DNA of 64,000 nt from Deltaproteobacteria bacterium (GCA_029547805.1 JAKPOP010000001.1:124001-188000), one strand, 5' to 3'; positions 41,991-51,686 are shown, counted from the first letter of the stretch. The notes: generated by a model from the sequence alone, not told the origin. Program-made: numbers and translations.

Positions 41991-44624
41991 GAGGGGCTTT
42001 CGGCGCCTGGCGGCCCCGAACCCACAGAGGACCGCCAGCGCCACCCACACGACCGTCTGGTGGCCGCGACCCGAGGCGGTGCAGCCCCCGCCGCCGCCCT
42101 CGGCCGGGGGGGACGTGTCGGCTCCTTCATCGGGGCCCGCTGGCTGGTCGATCCCCGGGACGTCAGCCGGGACATCCCGGGGGACATCCGGGCCAGCCAG
42201 GTCATCGGTCGGTCCGGTCTCCGGGGGCTCCTCTGGGCCCAGGTCCGGTCCGGCGCAGGGGGGCAGGGAGGCCCAGTCGGGCAGGGTCAGGGATGCCTCC
42301 GTCTCGAGTCCCGCGCAGTTGCGTCCCTGCAAGTGCAGGACCTGGCCCGACGGGGGCGCGTCGGTCGTCAGGCCGAAGGAGACCTGCCAGGTCCCGGGTG
42401 CCTCGAGGACCCAGGAGTCTTCCGACAGGGGCGTCCAGTCGTCCTCCTCCAGGCGATAGGCGACCTCGGCCAGGGTCGAGTGGGGTTCGATGACCTTCCA
42501 GGAGATGGTCCAGGACCGGGGGATGGGGGCCTCGCCCCGGCAGGTCACCGCCGGCTGGAGGGTCGGAGTGTGGCCCTGGGGCGCCGATGTGTCCAGTGTG
42601 AACTGCCGGGAGGTTCCCTCGATGCCCTCGGTGCCGTCCCGATAGCGGGGCGTCGCCAGGAGGCGAACCGGGGTGCCGTCGGGCTGATCCGAGGGAAGGC
42701 AGGCGGTGGCGGCCTGGCCGGGCGAGACCTCCACCGGATCCCCGACCGCCGGGGGCGACCCCGGGCCCTCGGCCGTCACCTGGAAGGTCGACACCTGCCC
42801 CTGGAAGGGATCCGGGGCCATCGAGAAGGGGATGCATCGGTGGTCCGGGATGCACGACCCCGTCGGCGCCGCGAAGACCGGCAGGGCATGCAGGAAGACC
42901 TCGGCCCAGACCGACTCCAGGTTTCTGGGCGTCACCTGGACCGGGTCGGCGGGTCCGAACCCGGGGGCCGTGGCGGCCACGGTGACCGGCTCCAGGCCGG
43001 TCCGGGGGAACACCGCGATGCCGTTCCAGCCCGTCACCACCTCCCGGGTTGCCTCCCCGTCGGTCAGGGTCACCTGGGCCCCGTCCACGCCGCCTCCCCG
43101 GGGCGCCACCCGGACCTTCACGAAGACCCAGGGGTCCTCGACGTCGGTCCCCACGACGGGCAGGGAGGGGGGCCACCGGCCATAGGTCCCGAAGGAGTCC
43201 CACGTGGCCGGCTGCTCGAAGTCGAAGGCCCCGGTCCGCCAGACCCGGTCCCAGTTGGTGCTGAAACAGGGCAGCGGGGAGTCCTGGAAATAGAACTCCG
43301 CGTAGAGGCCCCGGACGCCCTCCAGGTCCGCCTGGAAGGGAACGGTCACCTCGAACCGGGGTTCCCGGACCAGGTTCAGGGGGTTCATGACCAGCGGAAG
43401 GACCTCCTCCGCCAGCACCGGGTCATCGGTGGTGTCGTCCCCAGGTCGGTCTCCCTTCACGACGACCCGGAGGTCCCCGGCGATGCGCCGGGCACTGTAG
43501 AGGCGCACCCAGAGGGTCAAACTCCGGCCCTGGTCCGTCGGGGCCAGGGACCGGACGGGGGCGCCCTGGTCGTCCCACCACTCCAGGCCATCGAAGATCA
43601 GTCCTGGGACCACGGCGAATTCCCCGGGCAGGGTCGCCATGGCCCCCTCGATGTTGCCGGTGAACAGAGGCTTGTCGATCCATGAGGGGAAGCCGTCGTT
43701 GCGAAGCACCAACCGGTCCACCGCGAACGAGGGCCCCAACTGGTCGAGGCCGCCCTCGTACTGGGCCCAGAATGCATCCTCCGCAAAGGGGCTCCGGAAG
43801 AATCGCTCCTTCTCTCGCTCGAAGTTGGCCGAGGGCACGAACCGGTCCCCCAGGAACTGCTGCAGGAACCCCGACAGGAAGAGGTCCATCAGGCCCGGGA
43901 GGGGCTGGTCGATCAGGGAGTGGGCGAAGTCCTTCATCTCCTCGAGGGACATGCCCCCCAGGAGGCCCTCGGCCTGTCCCAGCAGGTCTGTGAAGTGGGC
44001 CCAGGCGCCGTCGCAGTCCGTCGCACGCCCGAGGAAGGTGGAGGCCTCGCGGCAGTACCAGCCGAAGACCTCCCGTCCCCGGTCCTTCGCCTCGTTCCCG
44101 GCGAACCAGAAGGCCCAGACGGTCTCCACCAGGGTGTCCCAGTCACCCAGGACCAGGTCCCCGAGGCTCTCGAAGAGCATCTCGGCCTCCCCCTTCGGGC
44201 CGTCGTCGGAGCCGTTGAGATCCACCACGCCGATCCCGGCCGCCGCCATCATCGTGGGCGCATGGAACTGCTCACAGGCGGGGTCCGAGGCAGTGACGTG
44301 GGACAGGAAGCCCAATCCGAACAGGCGGTATTCCGGCCCCGCCTCGTCTCCCCGGTCCAGCAGCTGGTAGGCCAGCGAGAACTCGTGGCCGAAGGAGAAC
44401 TGGGGAATCGCCCATTGGAAGTCCGGGGCGATGGACCCGAGGGCCAGATAGGCCTCGGCATTGGGGATGGCCGCGGTCTGGGCCCAGAGGGGGTCCCCGG
44501 CCGCCAGCCTCTGCAGCAGGGCCCGGGCCTCCCGGACATGGACGCCCGGTCCGCAGGGAAGGGCCACCCGGGGAACGGCCGCCAGCATGAACGCCACGAT
44601 GGACACTGGAAGGAAGCGGGACAT
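41985..44624 (-). CDS. Secreted protein with zinc-phospholipase-C-like domain and MYXO-CTERM-type tail
   Basis: This 879-residue protein has a signal peptide (VSIVAFMLAAVPRVALP). Residues 25-130 carry the Zn-dependent phospholipase C (PF00882) layout: a conserved His after CGPGVHVREA, LALGSIAPDFQW, FGHEFSLA, GFLSHVTASDPACEQFHAP. The rest looks like Ig-like and other beta-sandwich domains. The end is a MYXO-CTERM-type sorting signal: GGGGGC, a hydrophobic helix (VVWVALAVLCGFGAA), then RRRK. The mature protein is probably surface-anchored. The ATG at 44624 has GGAGG upstream. The substrate is unknown, and catalysis depends on intact zinc ligands. Confidence 0.7.
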   Translation of the reverse strand: MSRFLPVSIVAFMLAAVPRVALPCGPGVHVREARALLQRLAAGDPLWAQTAAIPNAEAYLALGSIAPDFQWAIPQFSFGHEFSLAYQLLDRGDEAGPEYRLFGLGFLSHVTASDPACEQFHAPTMMAAAGIGVVDLNGSDDGPKGEAEMLFESLGDLVLGDWDTLVETVWAFWFAGNEAKDRGREVFGWYCREASTFLGRATDCDGAWAHFTDLLGQAEGLLGGMSLEEMKDFAHSLIDQPLPGLMDLFLSGFLQQFLGDRFVPSANFEREKERFFRSPFAEDAFWAQYEGGLDQLGPSFAVDRLVLRNDGFPSWIDKPLFTGNIEGAMATLPGEFAVVPGLIFDGLEWWDDQGAPVRSLAPTDQGRSLTLWVRLYSARRIAGDLRVVVKGDRPGDDTTDDPVLAEEVLPLVMNPLNLVREPRFEVTVPFQADLEGVRGLYAEFYFQDSPLPCFSTNWDRVWRTGAFDFEQPATWDSFGTYGRWPPSLPVVGTDVEDPWVFVKVRVAPRGGGVDGAQVTLTDGEATREVVTGWNGIAVFPRTGLEPVTVAATAPGFGPADPVQVTPRNLESVWAEVFLHALPVFAAPTGSCIPDHRCIPFSMAPDPFQGQVSTFQVTAEGPGSPPAVGDPVEVSPGQAATACLPSDQPDGTPVRLLATPRYRDGTEGIEGTSRQFTLDTSAPQGHTPTLQPAVTCRGEAPIPRSWTISWKVIEPHSTLAEVAYRLEEDDWTPLSEDSWVLEAPGTWQVSFGLTTDAPPSGQVLHLQGRNCAGLETEASLTLPDWASLPPCAGPDLGPEEPPETGPTDDLAGPDVPRDVPADVPGIDQPAGPDEGADTSPPAEGGGGGCTASGRGHQTVVWVALAVLCGFGAARRRKPLW

Positions 44625-44645
44625 GGGGACCTCCATGACTTCCGG

Positions 44646-46076
44646 TCAGCACCGGGGTGTCGGGATGTTCAACTTCTGCCCGTAGCGCTCGGGGGGATAG
44701 ATGTAGTCCCGGTTGAAGCAGGCGTAACAGAACTGCCCCGGCTCCCGGAGGATGTGGCGGAAGTCCTCCACCTCGAGGTAGCGCAGGGAATCGGCGTTCA
44801 GGTAGTCCCGGATCTGGTCCACCGAGAGGCGGTTGGCGACCAGTTCCTCTTCCGTGGGGGTGTCGATCCCGTAGTAGCATGGGCCGATGACCGGAGGGGA
44901 CCCGATCCGGACGTGGACCTCCGCGGCGCCGGCGGCCCGGACCATCCGGACCAGTTTTCGCAGGCTCGTTCCCCGGACGATGGAGTCGTCCAGCAGCACC
45001 ACCCGCCGCCCGGGGAAGAAGTCCGGCAGGGGGTTGAACTTCTGCCGGACCCCCTCGTCGCGGGCCTGCTGGCTGGGCTTGATGAAGGTGCGCCCGACGT
45101 AGTGGTTTCGCAACAGGCCCATCTCGTAGGGAATGCCCGCCCTCCGGGAGTAGCCCAGGGCGACGAAGTTCGACGAGTCGGGGACGGGGATGGCGACGAG
45201 GTCCTTCCTGTCCAGGCTCCCCTCGTCCTTCTCTGCCAGCCGGGCCCCGATCCGCTGGCGCACCTCGTGGACCCGCTCGTCGTAGGCGATGGAGTCGGGA
45301 CGGGAGAAGTAGATCAGCTCGAAGACGCAGTGGCGAGGGGATTCCCCCAGATCGAGGACCGACGAGACGGGCTGGCCCCGCTCCAGGCAGATCACCTCTC
45401 CCGGGGCCACCTCCCGGATCCGCCGCGCCCCGATGATCCCGAAGGCGCAGTCCTCGGAGGCCAGCACGGTCCCCTCGGACGGGATGGGGCCGTCTCCGCT
45501 GTGGGTCAGGTGGCCCAGGATCAGGGGGCGGATCCCGTGGGGGTCCCGAAAGACCCACATCTGGTCCCGGAGGATCATCAGGGCCGCGTAGGCTCCCCGC
45601 AGTTCGCTGATGGTCTTCCGGAGGGCCTCGACCGCGGGCTCGTGGTGGACGACGTGGTGCAGCGCAAAGAGGCGACCCGTGACCTCGCCGTCGTTGTCGC
45701 TCTGGAAGGTGAACCCCTCCTGTTCCAGCCGCTGTCGCAGTTCGGTGTAGTTGACCAGGTCGCCGTTGGCGCAGAAGGCCAGGTGGGGTCCCTCCGCAAG
45801 GTCGATGGCATGGGGCTGGGCATTGACGAGGTTGCTGGCCCCGGCGGTGGGATACCGGACGTGCCCGATCCCGATGTCCCCGTCATGGTCCTGGAGCACC
45901 TCGGAGGTCAGCACGTTCTTGACCAGTCCCATGCCCCGGAAGGTCCGGATGTTGCCCCGGGGTCCCCGGATCGCGATGCCGCAACTCTCCTGTCCGCGGT
46001 GCTGCACGGCGAACAACATCTCCGACACGACGACCGATGCATGAGGGACTCCGAAGGCCCCGGCGACGCCACACAC
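44646..46076 (-). CDS. purF: Amidophosphoribosyltransferase PurF
   Basis: This 476-residue enzyme makes phosphoribosylamine, the first step of purine synthesis. The GTG start is followed at once by Cys2 (CGVAGAFG), the Ntn glutaminase nucleophile after fMet removal, and HRGQESCG. The PRPP-binding loop is VVLLDDSIVRGTS near residue 360. Cys in RHCVFE, GPCYYG and FCYACF match the four ligands of the [4Fe-4S] form of the enzyme. No other pur genes are adjacent. GGAGGAGG precedes the GTG. Confidence 0.96.
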   Translation of the reverse strand: MCGVAGAFGVPHASVVVSEMLFAVQHRGQESCGIAIRGPRGNIRTFRGMGLVKNVLTSEVLQDHDGDIGIGHVRYPTAGASNLVNAQPHAIDLAEGPHLAFCANGDLVNYTELRQRLEQEGFTFQSDNDGEVTGRLFALHHVVHHEPAVEALRKTISELRGAYAALMILRDQMWVFRDPHGIRPLILGHLTHSGDGPIPSEGTVLASEDCAFGIIGARRIREVAPGEVICLERGQPVSSVLDLGESPRHCVFELIYFSRPDSIAYDERVHEVRQRIGARLAEKDEGSLDRKDLVAIPVPDSSNFVALGYSRRAGIPYEMGLLRNHYVGRTFIKPSQQARDEGVRQKFNPLPDFFPGRRVVLLDDSIVRGTSLRKLVRMVRAAGAAEVHVRIGSPPVIGPCYYGIDTPTEEELVANRLSVDQIRDYLNADSLRYLEVEDFRHILREPGQFCYACFNRDYIYPPERYGQKLNIPTPRC

Positions 46077-46113
46077 GGAAGACCTCCTCCCGGAAGACCG
46101 GCAGATGGGCGAC

Positions 46114-46141
46114 ACTTTACGGAACCTGGGGCTCCTGTCAA
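46114..46141 (-). promoter_or_regulatory. promoter for purF
   Basis: Minus strand: a perfect TTGACA (46141-46136), 16 bases, TAAAGT (46119-46114). The leader is about 30 bases. No guanine riboswitch or PurR box was recognised. Confidence 0.65.
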
Positions 46142-46198
46142 TCGAGGAGGAGGCGTCGGCTGCCGCCCGCCGTCCCTCCTGGTCGAGGTCGCAAGGCC

Positions 46199-46228
46199 TT
46201 GAGAGGCGGAGACCGGATGGGGTAGGCT
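46199..46228 (+). promoter_or_regulatory. promoter for LysE-type exporter
   Basis: TTGAGA (46199-46204), 18 bases, TAGGCT (46223-46228), about 18 bases before the ATG at 46247. It is back-to-back with the purF promoter. Confidence 0.5.
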
Positions 46229-46246
46229 GCTCCGTCGGAGGCTGCA

Positions 46247-46882
46247 ATGCTGGGAGCGTTGCTGAAGGGGGTGGTGACCGGGGTCCTGGCCGGGGTCCCC
46301 TTGGGGCCTGCCAGCGCGGCGGTGGTCGATGCGTCCCTGCATCGTTCCGGGCGCGTGGGCCTGGCGATTGGCCTGGGGGCCGCGTTGGTGGACCTGCTGG
46401 AATGCCTGATTGCCACGATGGGGTTCGGTGCGCTGCTGGCGGATCACCCGGACTTCGTGGTGGTGCTGCGGGTCCTGGGAGGCCTGGTGCTGCTCGCGAT
46501 GGGCATCCTGATGGCCCGAAGGCCTCCGGTGGACCTGGAGCATGCCCCCGTGAAGAGGCCCGTGGCGGCGGCGACGCTGGTGTCTGCCGTTGGCCTGGGG
46601 TTTGCCATCAGCCTCTTCAATCCCGCGTTGCTGACCACCTGGGTGATGCTGGCCGGAACGGTCTTTGCCGGTCTGGCCTTGGAACAGGCCCTGGCGGCCT
46701 CGGCGGGGGTCTTCCTGGGGACCGCCGGCTGGTTTCTGGCCCTGGTGCTGGCAGCCCGCCGAGGACGGCTCCACCTGGGGCGGCGTGCCATCTGGGTGAC
46801 CCGCATTGCCGGGGGCGGGCTGGTCCTCTACGGGGCCTTCCTCTGGGCGGAGGTCCTCTGGCAGCGACTGGGGCCTGGCTGA
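46247..46882 (+). CDS. LysE-family amino-acid exporter
   Basis: This 211-residue membrane protein has six hydrophobic segments and the LysE-family N-terminal GVLAGVPLGPASAAVVDASL, with the conserved GP near the first helix and FNPALLTTWV in the fourth. Members export amino acids or related small molecules. The substrate cannot be told. The ATG follows CGGAGGCTGCA. Confidence 0.88.
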   Translation: MLGALLKGVVTGVLAGVPLGPASAAVVDASLHRSGRVGLAIGLGAALVDLLECLIATMGFGALLADHPDFVVVLRVLGGLVLLAMGILMARRPPVDLEHAPVKRPVAAATLVSAVGLGFAISLFNPALLTTWVMLAGTVFAGLALEQALAASAGVFLGTAGWFLALVLAARRGRLHLGRRAIWVTRIAGGGLVLYGAFLWAEVLWQRLGPG

Positions 46883-46893
46883 CGCGGTTCCGC

Positions 46894-49149
46894 TCAGGTC
46901 GGCTCCCTGAAGCCGGGGGGGGGCGGGGTCCGCTCCTCGTGGTAGCCGTAGCCCTCGTAGGCCTTGTAACGATAGGCATACCCGTAGCGGTACCCGTAGT
47001 AGCCCTGCCGCCGGATGTCGAGGTCATTGAGCACGGTGCCCAGCAGCGGGGCCCCCACGGCGGCCAGTTCCCGGCGAACCTGGGACAGGGCGTCGCTGGT
47101 GGTGTGCTCCAGCTTGACCACCAGCACCACCCCGTCCACCTGGCCGGCCAGAATCCGGGGGTCCGAGATGGGGATCACCGGCGGGCTGTCCAGCAGCACG
47201 GCGTCGTATTCCCGGGCCCACTCCTCGAAGAGGGGCCGCAGCACCTCCACCCGAAGCAGTTCCGAGGGATTCTCGGGCACCGGTCCGCAGGGCAGCAGGT
47301 CCAGGCCCGGGACCCCCGTGTCCTGCACCGCGTCCTGCCAGCGATCCTGTCCGGCCAGTACCGAGGCGAATCCCCGTTCCCCGGCGACTCCGAAGGCCCG
47401 GTGCAATCGGGGCCGGCGGATGTCGCCATCCACGAGCAGCGTCCTCAGGCCATTCCTGGCCATCGTGATCCCGAGGGCCAGCGCCACCGTGCTCTTGCCC
47501 TCCCAGGGGCTTCCCGAGGTGATCAGCAGGGTCTTCGGCCGCGAGTCGGGCCGCAGGAACATCAGGTTCGTTCGGATCGTGTTGAGGGCCTCGCTGACAG
47601 CCGACTTCGGGTGCTGCAGCACGTAGAAGTCCCGCTCTCGGAGGGTCTCGTCCTTCCGGCGGCTCCGGCGGCGCCGTCCCCCGGGGATCGTGGGAACGAT
47701 TCCCAGGCAGGGAACCCCGGTACGGCGCTCCACCTCCTCCCGGTCCTTCACGGTGGTGTCCATCTGCTCCACCAGGAAGGCCAGTCCCAGTCCCAGCAGC
47801 AGTCCCAGCAGCGCGCCCACCAGCAGGTTCAGGCGCAGGTCCGGGCGAATGGGCCGGGCCGGGACCGTCGCCAGTTCGTGGATCCGGACGTTGTTCGTTT
47901 CCACCTGGGCGGCCAGGTTGATTTCAGTAAAGCGGCCTCGGACCTGGTCATAGACGCTGTCGGCGTCCTTCTTCCGCTCCGCCAGGGCGTTGTACTCCAC
48001 CTGGAGCGCCGCCAGGTCCGCCAGTTCCCGGTTCGCCTGGTCCAGCAGTGCCGAGACCTGATCCAGCGCCGCCGCGGTCTCCTCGGAATCCCCGAGGATC
48101 GACCGGAGCCAGGCGTCCACTTCGGCCCGGAGGCTCTTCTGCAGTTCCTCCAGCTGGGCATCCACGGCCTGGATGGCGGGGTGCTTTTCTCCGTATTGCA
48201 CCGCCAGCCGCGATCGCTCGTCCCGCAACTCGGCGTAGCGGGTCTTGAGTCCCGAGACCAGGGGGCTCGAGAGGATCGTGTCGAGGGGGGCCCGGAAGAG
48301 GTCCTCCTGGGTCGCCATCCTGCGGACCCGGGCGACCCGGGCCTGGAGGTCCGCCCGCTTCACCAGCAGTTGCCCCTGGCGCTCGTTGAGCAACTTGATC
48401 CGGTCCTCCAGGGCCTGGCGGCGGCTAGCGAAGGACCCCACCCCGTGCTGGCGCTCGAAGGCCAGCAGTTGCTGGTCGGCCGCCTCCTTCGCCTCGCGGT
48501 ACCGTTCCACCATCTGCCGGAGGTCCGCGTTGGCCTCCTGGGTCACGGCTCGCCGGTAGTCGATGTTCTGGGAACGGTAGGCCTCGACCACCTCGTTGGC
48601 CATGGCGGCGGCTCGGGCCGGGTCCCGGTCTTCGACGTGGACGAAGACCATCATGCTGTCCCGGACCGGCTCCACCGTGATTCGGGACTGGAGCACCCGG
48701 GCCGGGACCTTGTTCTCCAGGCGATTCTGGCGCGTGGCGTCGTCGATCTCCTCTCCGGGCCGAAGTCCCAGGAACTCCGGGTCCTCGTCCAGGCGGAGGC
48801 GCGCCACGACCCGGTCGCAGACCTCCAGGCCACGGATGACCTTGTACTGGGTCTGGAAGTAGTCCCGCATGGCCCAGTAGGTGCTTCCGGAACCCAGTTC
48901 GACCACGTCCTTGACCCCCGAGAGGACCCGGGGGGGCGTGGCCTCGATGATCAGGGCTGCCGTGGCCCGGTAGATCCGGGGCTGGCGCTCGGTGATCAGC
49001 ACGGTGGCCGCCAGCACCGCCAGCAGGGTTCCGAAGGCCCAGATCCTGCGTTTCTGCAGCACGAACCGGATGCGATGGATCTGGCGGCCCAGTTCCCCCG
49101 AGGCCTCGGGAGCCTCGGGTTCGGCTGCGCGGTAGGCGGACGATTCCAG
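46894..49149 (-). CDS. Wzc-like bacterial tyrosine kinase, probably CTG start
   Basis: This 751-residue protein has a Wzz domain between two membrane helices (AFGTLLAVLAATVLI and LVGALLGLLLGLGLAFLV) with periplasmic coiled coils, and a C-terminal BY-kinase with Walker A GSPWEGKST, Walker A' VDGDIRRP and Walker B VLLDSPPV. The end is a Tyr cluster of ten tyrosines in about 21 residues (YYGYRYGYAYRYK), the autophosphorylation site. It controls polysaccharide chain length and export. No ATG, GTG or TTG lies in frame between the promoter and the first helix; CTG at 49149 with GGGAGG is the likely start. An ATG at 49293 is upstream of the promoter. Confidence 0.88.
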   Translation of the reverse strand: MESSAYRAAEPEAPEASGELGRQIHRIRFVLQKRRIWAFGTLLAVLAATVLITERQPRIYRATAALIIEATPPRVLSGVKDVVELGSGSTYWAMRDYFQTQYKVIRGLEVCDRVVARLRLDEDPEFLGLRPGEEIDDATRQNRLENKVPARVLQSRITVEPVRDSMMVFVHVEDRDPARAAAMANEVVEAYRSQNIDYRRAVTQEANADLRQMVERYREAKEAADQQLLAFERQHGVGSFASRRQALEDRIKLLNERQGQLLVKRADLQARVARVRRMATQEDLFRAPLDTILSSPLVSGLKTRYAELRDERSRLAVQYGEKHPAIQAVDAQLEELQKSLRAEVDAWLRSILGDSEETAAALDQVSALLDQANRELADLAALQVEYNALAERKKDADSVYDQVRGRFTEINLAAQVETNNVRIHELATVPARPIRPDLRLNLLVGALLGLLLGLGLAFLVEQMDTTVKDREEVERRTGVPCLGIVPTIPGGRRRRSRRKDETLRERDFYVLQHPKSAVSEALNTIRTNLMFLRPDSRPKTLLITSGSPWEGKSTVALALGITMARNGLRTLLVDGDIRRPRLHRAFGVAGERGFASVLAGQDRWQDAVQDTGVPGLDLLPCGPVPENPSELLRVEVLRPLFEEWAREYDAVLLDSPPVIPISDPRILAGQVDGVVLVVKLEHTTSDALSQVRRELAAVGAPLLGTVLNDLDIRRQGYYGYRYGYAYRYKAYEGYGYHEERTPPPPGFREPT

Positions 49150-49180
49150 GGGTCCTCCCGGCGACCACGATCTGGAGGGG

Positions 49181-49209
49181 ATGCTACTGCCTGGGTTCCG
49201 TCCGCGCAA
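49181..49209 (-). promoter_or_regulatory. promoter for the tyrosine kinase
   Basis: Minus strand: TTGCGC (49209-49204), 17 bases, TAGCAT (49186-49181). The predicted start near 49174 is downstream of the ATG at 49293, which supports the shorter CTG-started protein. Confidence 0.5.
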
Positions 49210-49359
49210 GGCGCAGGGGCCTTTGGACGTCCCGCTCCTGGCCGCGAGCGAAGCGCGGGAACGGGGACGCGCCGCGATCTGGGGGCGGCGCACCGGGAGG
49301 GGCGGAGGCCTTCCCCTCGTCCAGGGCGTCCGGTCTGGCGGCGGATGGGGGGACCCGGG

Positions 49360-51678
49360 TCAGGGGACCAGCAGGGAGGCCAGGGCCTGTCCGAGGGCGA
49401 GCCCCCCGTCTCCCATGGGCACCTGGGCAGGGACCAGGACCCGGAGACCCGCGGTCGCCAGGCCCTCAGAAAGATGGCGCAACAGGAATCGGTTCTGCAT
49501 CGCGCCGCCGCAGAGCGCCACCTCCCGGATCCCGGTCTGCCAGGCGGCCTCCCGGACCAGCGCCCCAAGGGCCGCGATCACGGCCTCCTGGAAGATTGCA
49601 CAGGCCTCCTCGGGGGTCCTCTGGCCCCGTTGGATCCGGACCGCCAGGCGCCCCAGGACCCCGGCGAGGTCCGCCTCGGGGAGGCCTTCCCGGTCCCGGC
49701 CCAGCGCGACATCCACCTGTTCCGGCGCCGTGACGCCCTGGGCCGCCTCCTCCACCGCCACGGCCGCCTCTCCCTCCTCGCAGTCCTGCAGACGCAGGCC
49801 GGCGATGGCCGCCATCGCATCGTAGAGGCGCCCCAGGGCCGAGGTCCTGGGAACGTCCCGGCCCGAGGTCGCCAGGATCGCCTGGGCCCGCACCCGGTCC
49901 TCGGGGATCGTCGGAAGGACCTCGGGGATCGGAATCGGCAGGTCCGTCGCGGCCAGGAATGCCGCGGCGCATCTCCAGGGGTCCCGGGCCGCCCGGTCCC
50001 CGCCGGGCAAGGCCAGGGAACGCAGGTGCCCGAGGCGGCGGAACCGGGCCCCCTCCACGCCCAGCACCTCTCCGCCCCAGATCGTGCCGTCGGGTCCCAG
50101 GCCGGTGCCGTCCACCGTGAGGGCCAGGGCCGGCCCGATCCGGCCATGCTCCGCCAGGCAGGCCAGGGCATGGGCATGATGGTGCTGCACCGGGACCAGC
50201 GGGGCCTCCGGGGCCAGGCGATCCCGGAGGATCCGGGCCAGGCGCGTGGCGTGGTAGTCGGGATGCAGGTCGTGGGCGACGGCCCGGGGCCGGACCGCCA
50301 GCAGGCGGCACAGGTGGTCCGCCGCCTCCAGCATCCATGCGGCGGTGGCCTCCTTCTCCAGGTCCCCGACGTGGGGCCCGAAGAAGGCCAGGTCATCCCG
50401 GGTGACCACGAAGGCGTTCTTGAGGTCCCCTCCGACCGCCAGCACCGGGTCCCCCGATACGGGCAACCGCAGGGGCAATGGCACGAGCCCCCGGGACCGC
50501 CGTGTGACCCGCACCTGACCCCCGTCCACGAACGCCACCGAGTCGTCGCAGCGGGTCACGATGGGGCGGTCATGCCCCAGGAAGCCGTCGGCGATGCCTC
50601 GGAGGCGTTCCAGGGCCTCTTCCTCGTCCCGGCAGATGGGCTCGTCGTGTGGGTTGGCCGAGGTCATGACCAGGGCCTCGAGGCCCGACTCCAGGAAGAT
50701 CAGGTGATGGACCGGGGTATAGGGCAGAAAGAGTCCGATCCGGCGGGTGCCCGGGGCCGCCGAGGCCGCCAGACCCGACCCGGGGGCCCGTTCCAGGATC
50801 ACGATGGGCCGCTCGCGGGACCGCAGCAGGGCCTCCTCCTCGGGGCCGATCCAGGCCAGGCGCCGTGCGGCCTGGAGGTCGGGCACCATCACGGCGAAGG
50901 GGCGCCGGTCCCGCTGTTTCCGGCGCCGGAGGAGCCCGACGGCGGACTCGTTTCGGGCGTCGCAGGCCAGATGCCAGCCGCCAATGCCCCGGATGGCCAC
51001 GATGGCCCCCTCCCGGAGCCGGCGGCAGGCCTCCCCCAGGGGGTCCTCGAAGGACGGGGCCTCCTCTGCGCCATCGCGCCACCAGAGTCGCGGGCCGCAC
51101 CGGGGGCACGCCACCACCTCCGCGTGGAACCTTCGGGAGGTCGGGTCCTGGTATTCCGTTGCGCACTCCGGGCACATGGGAAACGACGCCATGGCGGTCC
51201 GGGGCCGGTCGTAGGGCATCTCCCGGATCAGCGTGTAGCGGGGGCCGCAGTCGGTGCAGTTGATGAACGGGTGCCGATACCGGCGGTCCTGGGGGTCGGC
51301 CATCTCCCGGAGGCAGGCCTCGCAGGTGGCCACGTCGGCAGGGACCAGGGCCACGGGTTGCCCGGAGACCCCGCTCTCCTCGATGCGGAGGTCCAGGAGG
51401 CCCGAGGCCCCTGTCCAGCGGACCTCCATGGACTCGATCCGGGAGAGGGGAGGCGCCTCCAGAGGCAGGCGTTCCAGGAAGTCCCGCAGGGCCGTCGGGG
51501 GGCCCTCCAGTCGCGCCAGGACTCCCTCTCCGTCGTTGCGCAGGGTGCCCGCGAGGCCCAGGTCCGAGGCGAGCCGGTAGAGGAAGGGACGAAATCCCAC
51601 GCCCTGGACGATGCCCCGGATGCGGACCTCGCATCCCTCCCGGGGCGGGTCCCGGTCCAGCGGGGGCGAGTCCTGCAT
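49360..51678 (-). CDS. hypF: Carbamoyltransferase HypF
   Basis: This 772-residue protein has all HypF parts: an acylphosphatase domain (IRGIVQGVGFRPFLYR), two C4 zinc fingers (CEACLREM, CTDCG, CPECA, CPRCG), a YrdC-like adenylation domain (AIVAIRGIGGWHLACDA), and a Kae1/TobZ-like carbamoyltransferase domain (VQHHHAHALACLAEHG). It makes the cyanide ligands of the NiFe centre from carbamoyl phosphate. It is the last gene of the hyp operon. The ATG at 51678 lies just before the acylphosphatase domain; the much longer open frame upstream is a shadow. Confidence 0.97.
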   Translation of the reverse strand: MQDSPPLDRDPPREGCEVRIRGIVQGVGFRPFLYRLASDLGLAGTLRNDGEGVLARLEGPPTALRDFLERLPLEAPPLSRIESMEVRWTGASGLLDLRIEESGVSGQPVALVPADVATCEACLREMADPQDRRYRHPFINCTDCGPRYTLIREMPYDRPRTAMASFPMCPECATEYQDPTSRRFHAEVVACPRCGPRLWWRDGAEEAPSFEDPLGEACRRLREGAIVAIRGIGGWHLACDARNESAVGLLRRRKQRDRRPFAVMVPDLQAARRLAWIGPEEEALLRSRERPIVILERAPGSGLAASAAPGTRRIGLFLPYTPVHHLIFLESGLEALVMTSANPHDEPICRDEEEALERLRGIADGFLGHDRPIVTRCDDSVAFVDGGQVRVTRRSRGLVPLPLRLPVSGDPVLAVGGDLKNAFVVTRDDLAFFGPHVGDLEKEATAAWMLEAADHLCRLLAVRPRAVAHDLHPDYHATRLARILRDRLAPEAPLVPVQHHHAHALACLAEHGRIGPALALTVDGTGLGPDGTIWGGEVLGVEGARFRRLGHLRSLALPGGDRAARDPWRCAAAFLAATDLPIPIPEVLPTIPEDRVRAQAILATSGRDVPRTSALGRLYDAMAAIAGLRLQDCEEGEAAVAVEEAAQGVTAPEQVDVALGRDREGLPEADLAGVLGRLAVRIQRGQRTPEEACAIFQEAVIAALGALVREAAWQTGIREVALCGGAMQNRFLLRHLSEGLATAGLRVLVPAQVPMGDGGLALGQALASLLVP

Positions 51679-51686
51679 CGAAGCCC

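Noticed and set aside
49293-49293. ATG start for the tyrosine kinase
   Set aside because: It lies upstream of the predicted promoter, has no ribosome-binding site, and the first 48 codons show no family likeness.
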